A stretch of 64,000 bases of DNA from Gari tellinella. Lineage: Eukaryota; Mollusca; Bivalvia; Cardiida; Psammobiidae. The stretch lies in contig OV277858.1 of the NCBI GenBank assembly GCA_922989275.2, positions 186,001 to 250,000 of the forward strand, read 5' to 3'. Made by a program: the position numbers and the translations under genes. The notes beneath the pieces were generated by a model. That model saw nothing but the letters and a program-made list of their open reading frames with translations, ran no database searches and was not told where the DNA came from. This document shows positions 33,757-44,209 of this stretch, piece after piece (within the stretch, counting starts at the first letter, position 1; each line of letters starts with the position of its first letter).

Positions 33757-35982
33757 CTTAATAGCTGGCAGACGTGACAGAGTATCAGCGTCGATATTCT
33801 GCTTCCCAGAACGGTACTGAATACTGAAATTGTAATTGGAAAGAGCTGCCAACCATCGATGGGACGTCCCATCGAGCTTAGCCGAAGTCTGCACATAAGT
33901 CAGAGGATTATTATCAGTTATGACCTTAAAACTGTTTCCGTAGAGATAGTCATGAAACTTGTCACTTACGGCCCATTTAAGGGAAAGGAACTCTAACTTA
34001 TGTGCAGGGTAGTTTCGCTCATTGGGGCGAAGACCACGACTAGCATAAGCTACTACCTTTGAGGCTCCATCATGGTTTTGGTAGAGAACAGCACCAAGCC
34101 CAGAAGAACTGGCATCGGTATGAATGACGAAAGGCTTACTATAATCAGCGTAAGCTAAGACAGGTGGAGAAGTGAGCTTATCAATAAGAGTATTGAAAGC
34201 CTGCTGTTGACTGTCACTCCAGAGCCAAGGAGTTGAAGCCTTACCAGATTTACCCTTATTGGTCGGATGTCCAACTAGAAGATCATTAAGGGGCTTGGAA
34301 ATCTGTGAGAAACCTGGAACAAAGCGCCTATAATACCCAGTGAAACCTAAGAAACTTCTCAGCTCACTTATAGAAGAAGGAACTGGCCATTCTCTCAACG
34401 CCTGGATCTTATCAGGATCAGTTTCAATCCCACGACTACTGACAAGATGCCCAAGATATTTCACCTGCTGCTGGAAAAACTCACACTTGGACCCCTTGAG
34501 TTTCAACCGCGCTTGCTCAAGCTTCTCGAAAACACTCTCCAGCCGCTTGAAGTGCTCCTTTAGGGTGTCGCTGAAAATAATAATGTCGTCCAAGTAAATC
34601 AGACATTCCTTAAGGTGCAGCTCACCCATACTGCGCTCCATCAAGCGCTGGAACGTTCCGACGGCGTTGGTAAGCCCAAATGGCATGCGGTTGCACTCGT
34701 AAAATCCAAGCGGACCAACCGAGAAAGCAGTCTTAGACTTGTCAGATTCTTTCATAGGTACCTGCCAATACCCAGATCTTAAATCAAGTTTTGTGAAATA
34801 TCTTGATCCCGACAAGCAATCGATTGTTTCCTCAATCCTGGGCAGGGAATAGGCGTCTTTAATGGTACGGTTATTCAGCCGACGAAAATCAATGCAGAAT
34901 CTCAAAGATCGGTCTTGTTTCCGCACCAGCACTACATTCGACGAGAAGGGGCTGTGAGATTCCCTTATAGCACCCGCGTCCAACATCTCCTTCAAGTGTT
35001 CCCGAACTTCTTCGAACATGCCTGGGGGTATTCTACGATAGGGTTCCTTAAAAGGGACTGGTTCCGACAACTCAATCTCATGTTCAACCAAGGGAGTACA
35101 CCCAAGATCAGTGATACCAGTTGAAAAGATATGTTTCCATTTTTCAAGGAAAGAAATGGCTTCAGAATGCTCCTGTCCGGATAAAGAATCAGTAGCGACT
35201 GAAACACCAAGCTCTTTCAAAGACCTGTCAGAGTTATCAACCTTCGGATCTGCATGTTCAAATGGGTCAACCCTTTTAACAACATCAACATCATGAAGAT
35301 GACACAAGAGGCTCCTAGGTGAAATGGTGATAGGTCGAGCAGACAAATTGCAAACCCGAACAGGAATTTTGGAAAAACTCCGGTCAGGGTTTACCTCAAC
35401 TAACCGTGGACAGATATTCAAGTAATGGCTTGAATCCATGGTTTCTGTAACGCCCAATTTCAAACCATCTGTACTCCTTACTCTACCCTGAACGGTACGA
35501 GTCTCATGAGGTTGCAAGACAATTGCCCTATAACAAACAGCCTTCACAGGAATAACATGTGAATGAGGTAAAGCAGAAAATGCTTCACTGAAAGCAGAAG
35601 AAATAGTCTCTGTTGTATTTGCCTTGAACTGCTGGAGAACGTTGGTACCTATAAGAAGAGGCACTGTTGGCGAATACTTAGTATCTGGAACAATAAGGGT
35701 AGGGACGGAAACGGGTGAAAGATCAGAGGAAGGGATACTAATATCAAGAATGATATAGCCAAGATAGTGAACAGAACTGTCACTAGCTCCCCTGATATCC
35801 AGTTTAAAGTCAGAAAGACTGAGTAGATCTGGCTTTGGAGTAAGGGAGTTATAAAAGGATTCACTCAAAAGCGTGACCATGGATCCAGAATCTAGAAGGG
35901 CAGCGCATTCCTGATTGTTGACCAACACCTTGCTCTCTGCTGCTTTGCCAATGAGAGGAAGAAGCTTAGGGTCTTTTCTCAA
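33754..35982 (-). CDS. Gypsy-1 protease, reverse transcriptase and RNase H
   Basis: The 742-residue frame starts with an aspartic protease (ALLDSGSMVTLLS, catalytic Asp about 31). A linker follows, then the RT: LRFCIDFRRLNNRT, TKLDLRSGYWQVP, MPFGLTNAVGTFQ and the active site YLDD near residue 463-466. Next is RNase H with TDASSSGLGAVLYQ, an E-containing KLEFLSLKWAV and TDNNPLTY, ending DADTLSRL. The first codon is TTG, not ATG. The frame is open upstream into the end of gag in the -1 register, pointing to expression as a gag-pol fusion by frameshifting. It ends at a TAG (33754-33756), after which the same frame continues into integrase. Confidence 0.95.
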   Translation of the reverse strand: MRKDPKLLPLIGKAAESKVLVNNQECAALLDSGSMVTLLSESFYNSLTPKPDLLSLSDFKLDIRGASDSSVHYLGYIILDISIPSSDLSPVSVPTLIVPDTKYSPTVPLLIGTNVLQQFKANTTETISSAFSEAFSALPHSHVIPVKAVCYRAIVLQPHETRTVQGRVRSTDGLKLGVTETMDSSHYLNICPRLVEVNPDRSFSKIPVRVCNLSARPITISPRSLLCHLHDVDVVKRVDPFEHADPKVDNSDRSLKELGVSVATDSLSGQEHSEAISFLEKWKHIFSTGITDLGCTPLVEHEIELSEPVPFKEPYRRIPPGMFEEVREHLKEMLDAGAIRESHSPFSSNVVLVRKQDRSLRFCIDFRRLNNRTIKDAYSLPRIEETIDCLSGSRYFTKLDLRSGYWQVPMKESDKSKTAFSVGPLGFYECNRMPFGLTNAVGTFQRLMERSMGELHLKECLIYLDDIIIFSDTLKEHFKRLESVFEKLEQARLKLKGSKCEFFQQQVKYLGHLVSSRGIETDPDKIQALREWPVPSSISELRSFLGFTGYYRRFVPGFSQISKPLNDLLVGHPTNKGKSGKASTPWLWSDSQQQAFNTLIDKLTSPPVLAYADYSKPFVIHTDASSSGLGAVLYQNHDGASKVVAYASRGLRPNERNYPAHKLEFLSLKWAVSDKFHDYLYGNSFKVITDNNPLTYVQTSAKLDGTSHRWLAALSNYNFSIQYRSGKQNIDADTLSRLPAIK

Positions 35983-35993
35983 ATTAGGATCCC

Positions 35994-36971
35994 CTACTGA
36001 CCCTTCGGAGGAGGTCCTTGCTTGTTTAAATCCGTCTTCTCTTTTGTCTGGTTATCCTGCTTCTTTTCCCAGTTCCTGTTATCACCCCATCTTCTGTTCT
36101 GTCCATCCCTGTTATCTTTACCTCTATTCCAATCTTTCTCTTTCTTGAGGGATTTAATGTCTCTGTCCATGGCATCCATACGGTTATTTACCCTACTTAC
36201 CTGCTCAGAAAGCTCCTGCATCTGCTTGAGCATCCGGTTTTCAATGGATGTCATGAAAGCAGAAACTTCTTCTTTGGGAACTGTCTCTTCCTTGGTCTCT
36301 TTTCTGTCTTTCTTATCAGGTTCTGCTGGTGTGGTGTCCTTATATACTTCCTTATCTGTAGATTTGCTCCGTTCCAAGTCCTGCTCAATCTTTCTCAGCT
36401 CTACTCTTAATGTGTTGAAGTCTCGAATGCTCTCGAACTTATAACGGGAAACATTCTTTAACATCTCATTCCGTAGCCCTGACCACATCCTACTTCTCAA
36501 CATCTCGTTCTTAGTAAACGGATCCAATCCTATGCCAGGACGACGTAGAAGTTGCTCCAGCCTAAGACTATATTCTGCTACGGTCTCTTTCTCTCCTTGA
36601 ACAGCAGAATAAAACTGCTCTTTGAGCTTCTCACTGGATGCTACATTCCCATATAATCCTTCCAACTCTGACATGATGTCTGTAAGAGTTGCAAATTCTC
36701 CTAAGTGCAACAGCACTGTCCTGGGATTTCCCTTTAAACTTCTCCTAATGGCTTCCAAAATGCTGTGATCTGTATATTGCCTACCCCTCAATAAACAATT
36801 TACCTCATACTTCCAAATGTCGAAGTCATCTCCTGTCGTCTGACCTGAAAATTCTGACAATTTGGGCGTCCTAGGATTTAATCCTGTATGACTTGACCTA
36901 TCATGGCCAGGGGTCTGATTTAAGGAATTAAACAAGGGAGGCTGAGGTCTAACAAAAGTAGTTACAATCAA
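35994..36971 (-). CDS. Gypsy-1 gag (capsid-type, no zinc knuckle)
   Basis: Structural protein that packages element RNA. The 325 residues include a capsid-like helical region (DDFDIWKYEVNCLLRG, LEAIRRSLKGNPRTVLLHLG, LEGLYGNVASSEKLKEQFY, ETVAEYSLRLEQLL), reminiscent of PNMA-type gag. A coiled-coil region follows (MLKQMQELSEQVSRVNNRMD), then a very basic, Asn/Arg/Lys-rich tail in place of a CCHC knuckle. The frame begins at a nominal TTG. It is open back to a TAG near 37013 without any ATG, and the first internal Met is about residue 104, so either a non-AUG start or a lost start is implied. It stops at 35994-35996, overlapping pol. Confidence 0.88.
   Translation of the reverse strand: MIVTTFVRPQPPLFNSLNQTPGHDRSSHTGLNPRTPKLSEFSGQTTGDDFDIWKYEVNCLLRGRQYTDHSILEAIRRSLKGNPRTVLLHLGEFATLTDIMSELEGLYGNVASSEKLKEQFYSAVQGEKETVAEYSLRLEQLLRRPGIGLDPFTKNEMLRSRMWSGLRNEMLKNVSRYKFESIRDFNTLRVELRKIEQDLERSKSTDKEVYKDTTPAEPDKKDRKETKEETVPKEEVSAFMTSIENRMLKQMQELSEQVSRVNNRMDAMDRDIKSLKKEKDWNRGKDNRDGQNRRWGDNRNWEKKQDNQTKEKTDLNKQGPPPKGQ
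36024..36030 (-). promoter_or_regulatory. Putative -1 ribosomal frameshift site U UUA AAC
   Basis: On the minus strand the heptamer TTTAAAC lies in the gag frame as T TTA AAC, nine codons before the gag stop. Shifting -1 here enters a frame that runs without a stop into protease. Seven bases downstream GACC can pair with GGTC to form a hairpin. The heptamer is a classic slippery sequence; use here is inferred. Confidence 0.75.
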
Positions 36972-38326
36972 GAGAGATGTAACAGTTTGAACTAATGAGC
37001 TTACTGCAGTCTACCACTTTCAACTGTTCTTTACACAAATACCAGTTAACTAAGCTATACACAAAAATATCCTGCTATGCCATATGTAAACAGTGATCTA
37101 CTATGTTAATAGCTATACGCAAATACCGACCTGCTACGCTATACCAAATACCAATCTACTACGCTATACCAGATAACAATCTATTATGCTATACCAGATA
37201 CCAATCTATTATGCTATACCAGATACCAATCTATTATGCTATACCAGATACCAATCTATTATGCTATACCAGATACCAATCTACTATGCTATACCAGATA
37301 TCTATCTACACCATGTGACACTAGCAACAGTCTACATAAGTATCTATCATATAAACTGAATTTACAGATGATACAGCAACCTGTCAAACTTCATCAACAG
37401 AACAATTTTCAATAACTGGTTTTGATGAAACTTCACAGGGTTATATAGTATTACAGAAATACTGTTTGTAACTTTCATGTAGATGGAGACACTCTGAAAA
37501 TGATGTATGGATGGATGACTATGAAGAAAAAGGATGTTAGTAGGTTAAAGTGCTCACCAATACCAAAGTGCTCAACAATCTGTAAACTCTGTTAGCTTGT
37601 GCTGGACTGTGACGGTGCCAAAGGTGCCAATCTCACACATACACACAACAACAACAACCCATTCAAGTACACAATGACATCTGAAAAAGTGAATTGAAAC
37701 TATAGCACATGTTAACAAATATATAATACATAAATAATACAACCAAAACTAATTCTAAGTGTCTATAGTCACTGATGAATTCACTTATATTTATGTCACT
37801 TTAGAGTGTCACTGTCACTGCAGCACTGAATAAATAAACAGTCTGAATTCAACCTGAAGGATCTGTTTACTATATTTAATGCAAAGTAGATAGCGTATCC
37901 TGCTTCAAGCGTAGGGAAAGTTTATATAACGTTCATGCTGATGTGTATAGCGTAAGACGAACAGGTGTCACTAGCATAATGTCAAACAACAGACGTGTAA
38001 TCTGCTAAATGGATCAACCACGGAAACACATTACTATATCACTGACACGCGGTAGATATTACAAAATAAACAGTTCACTGGTTTGCGTATACTCAACACT
38101 GTTTACTCCGTGTAAAATAATCTGCTTTTCAAGCATTCAGTCAGTAATAAGTGTAATACCAAAGCCATGCGTTCACTTCACTCCAACGTGTGTTTGTTTA
38201 CACCACATTCCAATGGCGGAATCCCCGGTAGTGACGTCACTTCGGAACACCCCCGGCGTCATCCGGTCTCCTCGGCGCTAGCCGTTGTAATGGCCGACCA
38301 ATTCGCCCCCAATGCCAACCGAACCA
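36972..38326 (-). other. Gypsy-1 leader with 24-bp minisatellite
   Basis: 1.36 kb between the primer-binding site and gag, without a convincing frame. A 24-base unit, CTATACCAGATACCAATCTA, is repeated from about 37130 to 37312; the frame through it is an artefact. Such long leaders often hold packaging signals, but none can be identified. Confidence 0.7.
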
Positions 38327-38344
38327 AGAGAACACTGGCCACCA
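38327..38344 (-). other. Gypsy-1 primer-binding site
   Basis: Two bases inside the 5' LTR the minus strand reads TGGTGGCCAGTGTTCTC, starting with the TGG that pairs with a tRNA CCA end. I cannot name the tRNA. Confidence 0.7.
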
Positions 38345-38346
38345 AA

Positions 38347-38906
38347 TGTTACCAACCTCAAATGCGCAATACTTCTGGGTTGATGTGAGTTCTTTCTTAG
38401 TTGGGTGGGTTGCCTGAAATGTAAGGCGGGCACGCTAGAATGGGAAAATGGCCTGTGCAACAAGAAACATGCGACCTTCGTCAACAGTAGTTTATTACCA
38501 AGTGCCCTTGCCACGCAAGGAAAAGTTATGAATAAATGATATAAATGAAATGACATGGAAAATGATGAATGGCAAAAGGTGGAAAAATACCTAAGCTACT
38601 TTCATATACAATAAATACCTGAAATGTAAGGCGGGCACGCTAGAATGGGAAAATGGCCTGTGCAACAAGAAACATGCGACCTTCGTCAACAGTAGTTTAT
38701 TACCAAGTGCACAGGTGACTGCTAGGAATTGTGGGATATGACGTAGCTTCCCGCCACCAAAGGTCAACTAGGGTTAGAGGTTAGGGTTAGCATCAAAACG
38801 AAAGTAACTCAATGAGGTGATGAAATAATGAGATGAAATGACGGACAAAAATGGATAACTAAGCATATATATGAATAGATAAACAGGTAAATCTGACTCT
38901 GTGACA
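38347..38906 (-). repeat. Gypsy-1 5' LTR
   Basis: 560 bases, nearly identical to 30447-31005, including the internal 93-base duplication. It should hold the promoter on the minus strand; no TATA box was assigned. Confidence 0.93.
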
Positions 38907-39122
38907 TATTTAACCCCACAGTAATGGGGGACATCTAGTTAACCACACAGTCATGGCAGACATCCAGTTTATCATACATCTGCACATATTCATGGTTGCA
39001 AAACAGCAGAGAATATGTTTTGTAAGCAGTTCAGTTCCAGATTATACGCCAGGTAAATTATTTGGTGTAAGATCCAAATTGATTTCTCAATAAACAGCTC
39101 AATGCTTAAACAAATTTTCTTT

Positions 39123-39195
39123 TGCAAACAGTTTCGATCCAGATCAGAAGCTAGATAAAATACATGGCGTCTGATAAGACTCCAAACTGTTTGCA
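39123..39195. repeat. CAAACAG palindromic mini-element, right-arm copy
   Basis: Reverse complement of 19589-19659: GCAAACAGTTTCGATCC.. to ..GACTCCAAACTGTTTGC. Confidence 0.65.
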
Positions 39196-39487
39196 ACTCA
39201 TATAAAATTAAATCTTCAAAATGAAAAGTTGCCATTTTCTATTTTTTATTGCATTCAAGGTCATACCAGCTTTACAGTGAAACTTCTTTAAAATGGAAAC
39301 TAAAATATCTTTATTTTAGGATTTTAGGATTTAAACAGTACGCTGCTAAATTCAAGATAAAGCAATATAAAAAGCTCTCATAGGATGTTTGTATTGCTTT
39401 TCTCCTGCATTAAGCTATACTGTCAAGTAAACTTATTTGATGTCCGGTTTCAAGAGGTATCACTGTTAACTACAAGGAAAGGAACGG

Positions 39488-40104
39488 TGTCAAGACGTTC
39501 GCTTACCCTAACCCTAATGCTAGAGCCCTAAGCTTGAACTGTGTTTAAATCGGGCGTTCTATGAGGCGACAGTGTCTTTAGCCGGACACTAACTAAGGCA
39601 TGAACAAAATATACAGACTATATGAAATATATATGAATTTTCCTTGGGCTATCTTGCCTGATGATTGAGCATTTAACCACATAAAAACTATATAAAATGG
39701 ATGAAACTAACTAAAAGTGGATGAGCTACTTTGCCCACAAAAACAAAAACTAATAAACAATATCCCCGTACTCTCAGACTGTTTGAGCACGGTGCAGGCT
39801 GGACTGTTAACATGTATGCTCAGCGTTACTTCTGCTGAGCTACACTATGATCAAAACTGATGTTGAGCTGTTTGACGAGCACTAATGCTCAGCTTCGGGT
39901 AGGCTGATGATGAACTGTATCATCAGCGCTATTCTCAAGAAGACTGCTCGGCGTTGTTGAACTTTATGATGAGCACTAGTCTCAAACAGATTGCTCTGCC
40001 TTGTCTCTGCTGAACTACCAAACCTTTGTTCCACTGCAGTTCTATAACATCAGTGTTCCAGCTTGTCATGGAACCTCTATGATGTATCGTCGATCGGTAG
40101 CAAA
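39488..40104 (-). repeat. Gypsy-2 3' LTR, first segment
   Basis: Matches 49301-49916 with scattered differences. On the minus strand it ends ..CGTCTTGACA; on the plus strand it carries ACCCTAACCCTAATG. Confidence 0.9.
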
Positions 40105-41696
40105 TAAATACGAAAAAGACTCAAGCAGGAAACGTAACACGAACCATACACCCACCTCTCAAGCAGAACACACACACACACAGTCATACCATTACACCCA
40201 CCTCTTAAGCAGAACACACACTCACACAGTCATACCATAACACGCACACACACACGCACGCAATATCATTTCTTCATCCACACACTAAATAGAAAAAACG
40301 CAAGACAAACATAAAGCAAAGTGAACATAGGAGCCCGCCTTGGTACGGTCAGTAGCAATCAATAATTAATTATAAATTAACCATTAACAGCCACTGGGGG
40401 GTTAAACCTGGGTTTAGGGGCGTCCAACCTCACACTTATCTCCTATATTCACCTATAAAGACGAACAGTGTACATAAAATATAAACCCTGTTCCACAACC
40501 TTACAATCAAAAAGACCGCCAGCACAGTAAGTAAAAACATGTAAAACAACTAACAAAATTCTATGACAAGATTATTAGTAACACGGGAAATAATTAAACA
40601 TTCAATCCCGTGTTAAAAATAACCCACTATGGTGAAGAATTTATATAAGTTTACCAAAACTTGTTTTCTAATCCTTATATTTATATGTGAAATTATATGT
40701 ATTGTCATTTATGACTGTATCTATTTTGAAATAAAATACTGTTTAAACTAACCCACTATGGCGACGGTCAAATTGTACTCAAGCGACTAGTCTGTAGTCA
40801 CGAGTAACTGTAAAACATGGAAGGGTTCAGGGTACGACAGAGAGGGAGAGAAAAAACAAAGCACGAAAATCCGACATAACTCTCCCGGTTAAGGACGGCT
40901 TTAGAGATACACCATCATGTAGTGCAAAGCCCTGTCTGTCGTCGCACAACCAAAGAGGAAAGCATAGTTATCAATTGTAGATTGATCGATAACCAAACGT
41001 GAAGTGCGCAGCAATATAGTTGGATCATAATCTTTTTGAGGAAAAATCTAATACGTTTCACAAATAGGTTTTGAAAATGCATATGTCCAAGAATCTTACG
41101 AAGTCTGTAAATCACATCACCATAAAACTCCGGATGTGAAATACCTTGCCGCAGAAAAACTATAAGTTACATTTATACTTGTTAATGAGAGGAAGATTTC
41201 TATACAATAATTTAAAAAATGTTTTACGAAGTTTATGAAATCTGTACCCCTGTTTAAGAAGCTTTTCAGTAATAGTTTTATTACGAATGTGGAAGTCCTC
41301 AACAGAGGTACAAGCCCTAGCAAAACGAATAAGTTGTGAAATATAAACCCCGTAAGATGTAGAACGGGGAACATCGCCATCTAGATGAGGATAATTTACA
41401 GTACTAAAATCAAAATCATCTCGTTTATCGTAAATCTTAGAAGAAACAATTCCGTTATTTATTAAAAGATCCAAATTTAAAAATGGTGCCGATAAATTTG
41501 ACTCGTTCGTTTTATTAAGGCGTAATTCTTTTGGGTAAATAAAAGGAAACAACGAATCAAAAAATGGGTTGCCTATATTAAAAATATCATCTAGATAGCG
41601 CGATGTGTTGTTAAAGGCTTCGATCATATCTGCCTGTGTATCAGGTTTTAGACTTAGCATAAAGTCCCTCTCATAACAGAACAAAAATAGGTCTTA
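40105..41696 (-). mobile_element. RT-bearing element inserted in the gypsy-2 LTR
   Basis: 1592 bases separate two halves of the LTR that are contiguous at 49914-49920. On the minus strand it opens inside an RT frame (5'-truncated) and ends in a non-coding tail with a CA microsatellite. The tail (40105 to about 41130) recurs at 54588-55320. No TSD is obvious. Confidence 0.75.
41160..41684 (-). pseudogene. Truncated reverse transcriptase, SRYLDD type (PLE-related)
   Basis: The 174 residues include CYERDFM, NNTSRYLDDIFNI with the Tyr-Leu-Asp-Asp active site (about 29-34), APFLNLDLLI, SSKIYDKRDDFDFS, PHLDGDVPRSTSYGVYISQL and GYRFHKLRKTFFKLLYR. This is a family I know from many invertebrate genomes, similar in layout to the Penelope-like thumb region but without a GIY-YIG domain in view. 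After the stop, more of the family (GISHPEFYGDVIYRLRKILG) is readable in shifted frames to about 40900. The catalytic first-Asp blocks lie upstream and are missing. Confidence 0.75.
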
Positions 41697-42228
41697 CCTT
41701 CACTCTTTAATAACAATTGTTTTCAGTCCCATACAAATCGCAATGATCTTAAGCAACTTACTAACGAGCTATTATAAAAAAAGTAAGCTATCCCGTTAAT
41801 AGCGTGTGGAGAGAGTTGTCGTGTGAATAAATTAGCAATCTCTCTGTGTTTAATTTCTCTACAGGTTATATTCACCAACCGTCTAACATTGAACAGTTCT
41901 TTCAATATACATAAATTATGCTAAATAGTTGATTATTCCTAATAATTAAGAAATTGAAAACTTTTACTTCTACACCAGCCAGTTATAAACTTTGGTTATG
42001 TTTAAAATGTCCAGTACATAAAAATAATGACTTTAAAGCTTATTTAAGAGATAATACACAAAATTCAGATTTTGGTATACAGTCATTACAAAAGCGTAGA
42101 CAATTATATAAGGCAGAGAACAAAAACGTATGATGTGCGTTATCTTCGCACTAGCTCTACATGAATTAACTGGCAATATACACATATGTTCAAGAGGCTT
42201 AATAACTACATAAAGATTATTTCTGACA
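41697..42228 (-). repeat. Gypsy-2 3' LTR, second segment
   Basis: Matches 49917-50447 and ends at the internal side with TCTGACA. Confidence 0.9.
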
Positions 42229-42242
42229 ATAGCCCCTTTCTC
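42229..42242 (-). other. Gypsy-2 polypurine tract
   Basis: Minus strand GAGAAAGGGGCTAT directly abuts the 3' LTR. Confidence 0.8.
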
Positions 42243-42300
42243 AAGAAAACACTTTAAGTTTTTCTAACTACAAAATAATCTGTACAAAAGTGTGCTGAAC

Positions 42301-43618
42301 TTATTGTCTACTTAGATAAACAGCACACATGTTCTCACAGCCTTTGATTGCTTTAACTCTGAACTGGTTGTTTTGAAGGAATAATGCCCATCGCATTATC
42401 CTTCCACTCTCTATCTTACATTTTTGGATGTAAGATAATGGGGTATGGTCTGTCTGCAGAACAAACTCTGTCCCATACAAGTATTTTTGGAATTTCTTTA
42501 TTCCAAACACTATGGCCAAGCACTCTCTCTCAATGACAGAGTAGTTCTTCTCTCGCTGGAGATTCTTCTTGCTGGCACATACCAATGGAAATATGCCATA
42601 TTCAAACTGTTGCAGCAATGCTGCTCCAACACCGCTATCTGAAGCGTCGGTTTGAAGAATAAACGGCTTTGTGAAGTCTGGCAGTCGCAATATCGGTGAC
42701 CTAGTGAGCATGTCTTTCAACGTTTTCTTTGTAAGGTCCGTCAATGGAGCCGCTACATCTGCAAACCCTGGTATGAACTTTCTATAGTACACAGCCAACC
42801 CTAAGAAAGCACGAACTTGCTTCTTGGTTTTGGGTTGCTCGGCATTCTTGATCTTTTCAAGCTTCTCCTCTTCCATCTGTACTATACCGTTCCCAACAAC
42901 ATGTCCCGTGCATGCAATATTCTCAAAACCAATCAAACACTTTGATGGTTTGAGTGTCGACCTGCCTGTCTTGTTCGGCTGAAAACATCTTGCAGCATGG
43001 TCAGATGTTGGTCCCATAACTGCGTGTGACCAAGGATGTCATCAACATAGTTGTCCGCATTTTTGCAGTTGCGTAACAACTTCTTCACCATTCGGTTGAA
43101 CGTGCTACCCGAGTTGACCATGCCAAACGTCATTTTTTTTAATTGGTAGCTCCCATCTGAGGTCGAGAAAGCAGTTAAATGCTTCGACTCGTCTTCGACC
43201 GGTATTTGCCAGTATCTTTTACTCAGGTCAATCTTGGTGAAGAACTTGTCTTCCTTCAACTTGGACATGATGTCCTCAACATTCCCCATTGGTTCTGTAT
43301 CGAACTTTGTGATCATATTCAGTCTCCTGAAGTCGATACAGAACCTGTTGGACCCGTCTTTCTTTTTTTATCATTACAAAAGATGAATTGTAATCAGATA
43401 ACGCTGGTTCAATTACCTCTGCGTCTAACATTTTCTGAATCTCGCCTTCAATTTTGCCACGTTTAGCGTATGGTATGGGGTATTGACGAACCCGTACTGG
43501 GGTATTTGACGTCAATTCTATTTTGTGTTCAGCCAACGTCGTTGTACCTGAATATGTCCTGAAACTCTTCAAGTAAGTTCATAACTTCTCGACGTTGTTC
43601 AGGCTACAAGCTGTCTGA
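42301..43618 (-). pseudogene. Gypsy-2 reverse transcriptase and RNase H
   Basis: Downstream of integrase. It starts with EFQDIFRYND, then AEHKIELTSNTPVRVRQYP and EGEIQKMLDAEVIEP. A T-run near 43370 shifts the frame. KFFTKIDLSKRYWQIP, MTFGMVNSGSTFNRM and YVDD (43033-43047) follow, another frameshift is near 42960, then CLIGFENIACTGHVVG and VRAFLGLAVYYRKFIPGFA. RNase H shows LQTDASDSGVGAALLQQ, NYSVIERECLAIVFGIKKF and TDHTPLSY, ending just before the polypurine tract. The catalytic Asp pair is present but the frame is broken at least three times, including a TAG at 43602-43604. Confidence 0.88.
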
Positions 43619-44209
43619 GACCATGACATATTTGTATGTCTCGTCGCTTTTCAAACAAGCTAAGTCTAGCAAGTTTTCATCGTCGACAACGCCATAGTCG
43701 TCACTGTGTTCGGCCTCTACTATCGCCATCCCAGCTACAACATTGTCTTGTCGTTCCTCATACCTTTTCAACAGGTTGATGTGATACTTGCCAAGTTTAT
43801 CACCAACTTTCACCCTAAAGTCCATTCTGTTTACTTTCTCGACCACTTCGAACGGTCCTTTCCACTGCAACATGAGCTTGTTGTGGGAGGTTGGTAATAA
43901 CAACAGAACCTTGTCTCCCTTCTCGAGGTTTCTGTTTCTGGATGCTTTATCATAATGGTGTTTGTAAGCAACCTGTGCTTCTGCCATGCTGTCTGTAGCA
44001 ATTTGGCATGTGTCTTCCAACCTGTTTTGAAGATCAAGCACATATTGGTATGTGTTCATGACTTCAGGTGTTTCTTTTTCTGTCCAAAGCTCCTTCAGTA
44101 TTTGCATGGGGCCTCGAACTGTGCGTCCATATAACAGTTCGAATGGCATAAACCCAGTTGATGCCTGTGGAACCTATCTATATGCAAATAGCACAGCGGA
44201 CAGGTATCT
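43604..44209 (-). pseudogene. Gypsy-2 integrase, C-terminal half
   Basis: Continues the integrase cut by the transposon at 44210: RYLSAVLFAYR, an in-frame TAG, then STGFMPFELLYGRTVRGP, a helical region and the GPY/F block (LQWKGPFEVVEKV..KYHINLLKRYEER). It ends in a TAG before RT. Confidence 0.85.

Larger units (their letters stand above)
30447..38906 (-). mobile_element. Gypsy-1: nearly intact Ty3/gypsy LTR retrotransposon
   Basis: The element spans 8460 bases with LTRs of about 560 bases, TG..CA ends and a 4-base target duplication TATT (30443-30446, 38907-38910). On the minus strand the order is 5' LTR, primer-binding site, a 1.36-kb leader, gag, protease-RT-RNase H, integrase, 3' untranslated region, polypurine tract and 3' LTR. 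The LTRs differ at only a handful of positions, so insertion is recent. The left arm (around 19880) preserves the empty target. Visible defects are one in-frame UAG in pol and no ATG at the head of gag. Confidence 0.95.

Noticed and set aside
37103..37318. 71-codon repetitive frame
   Set aside because: The 24-bp minisatellite length is divisible by three, so it stays open automatically.
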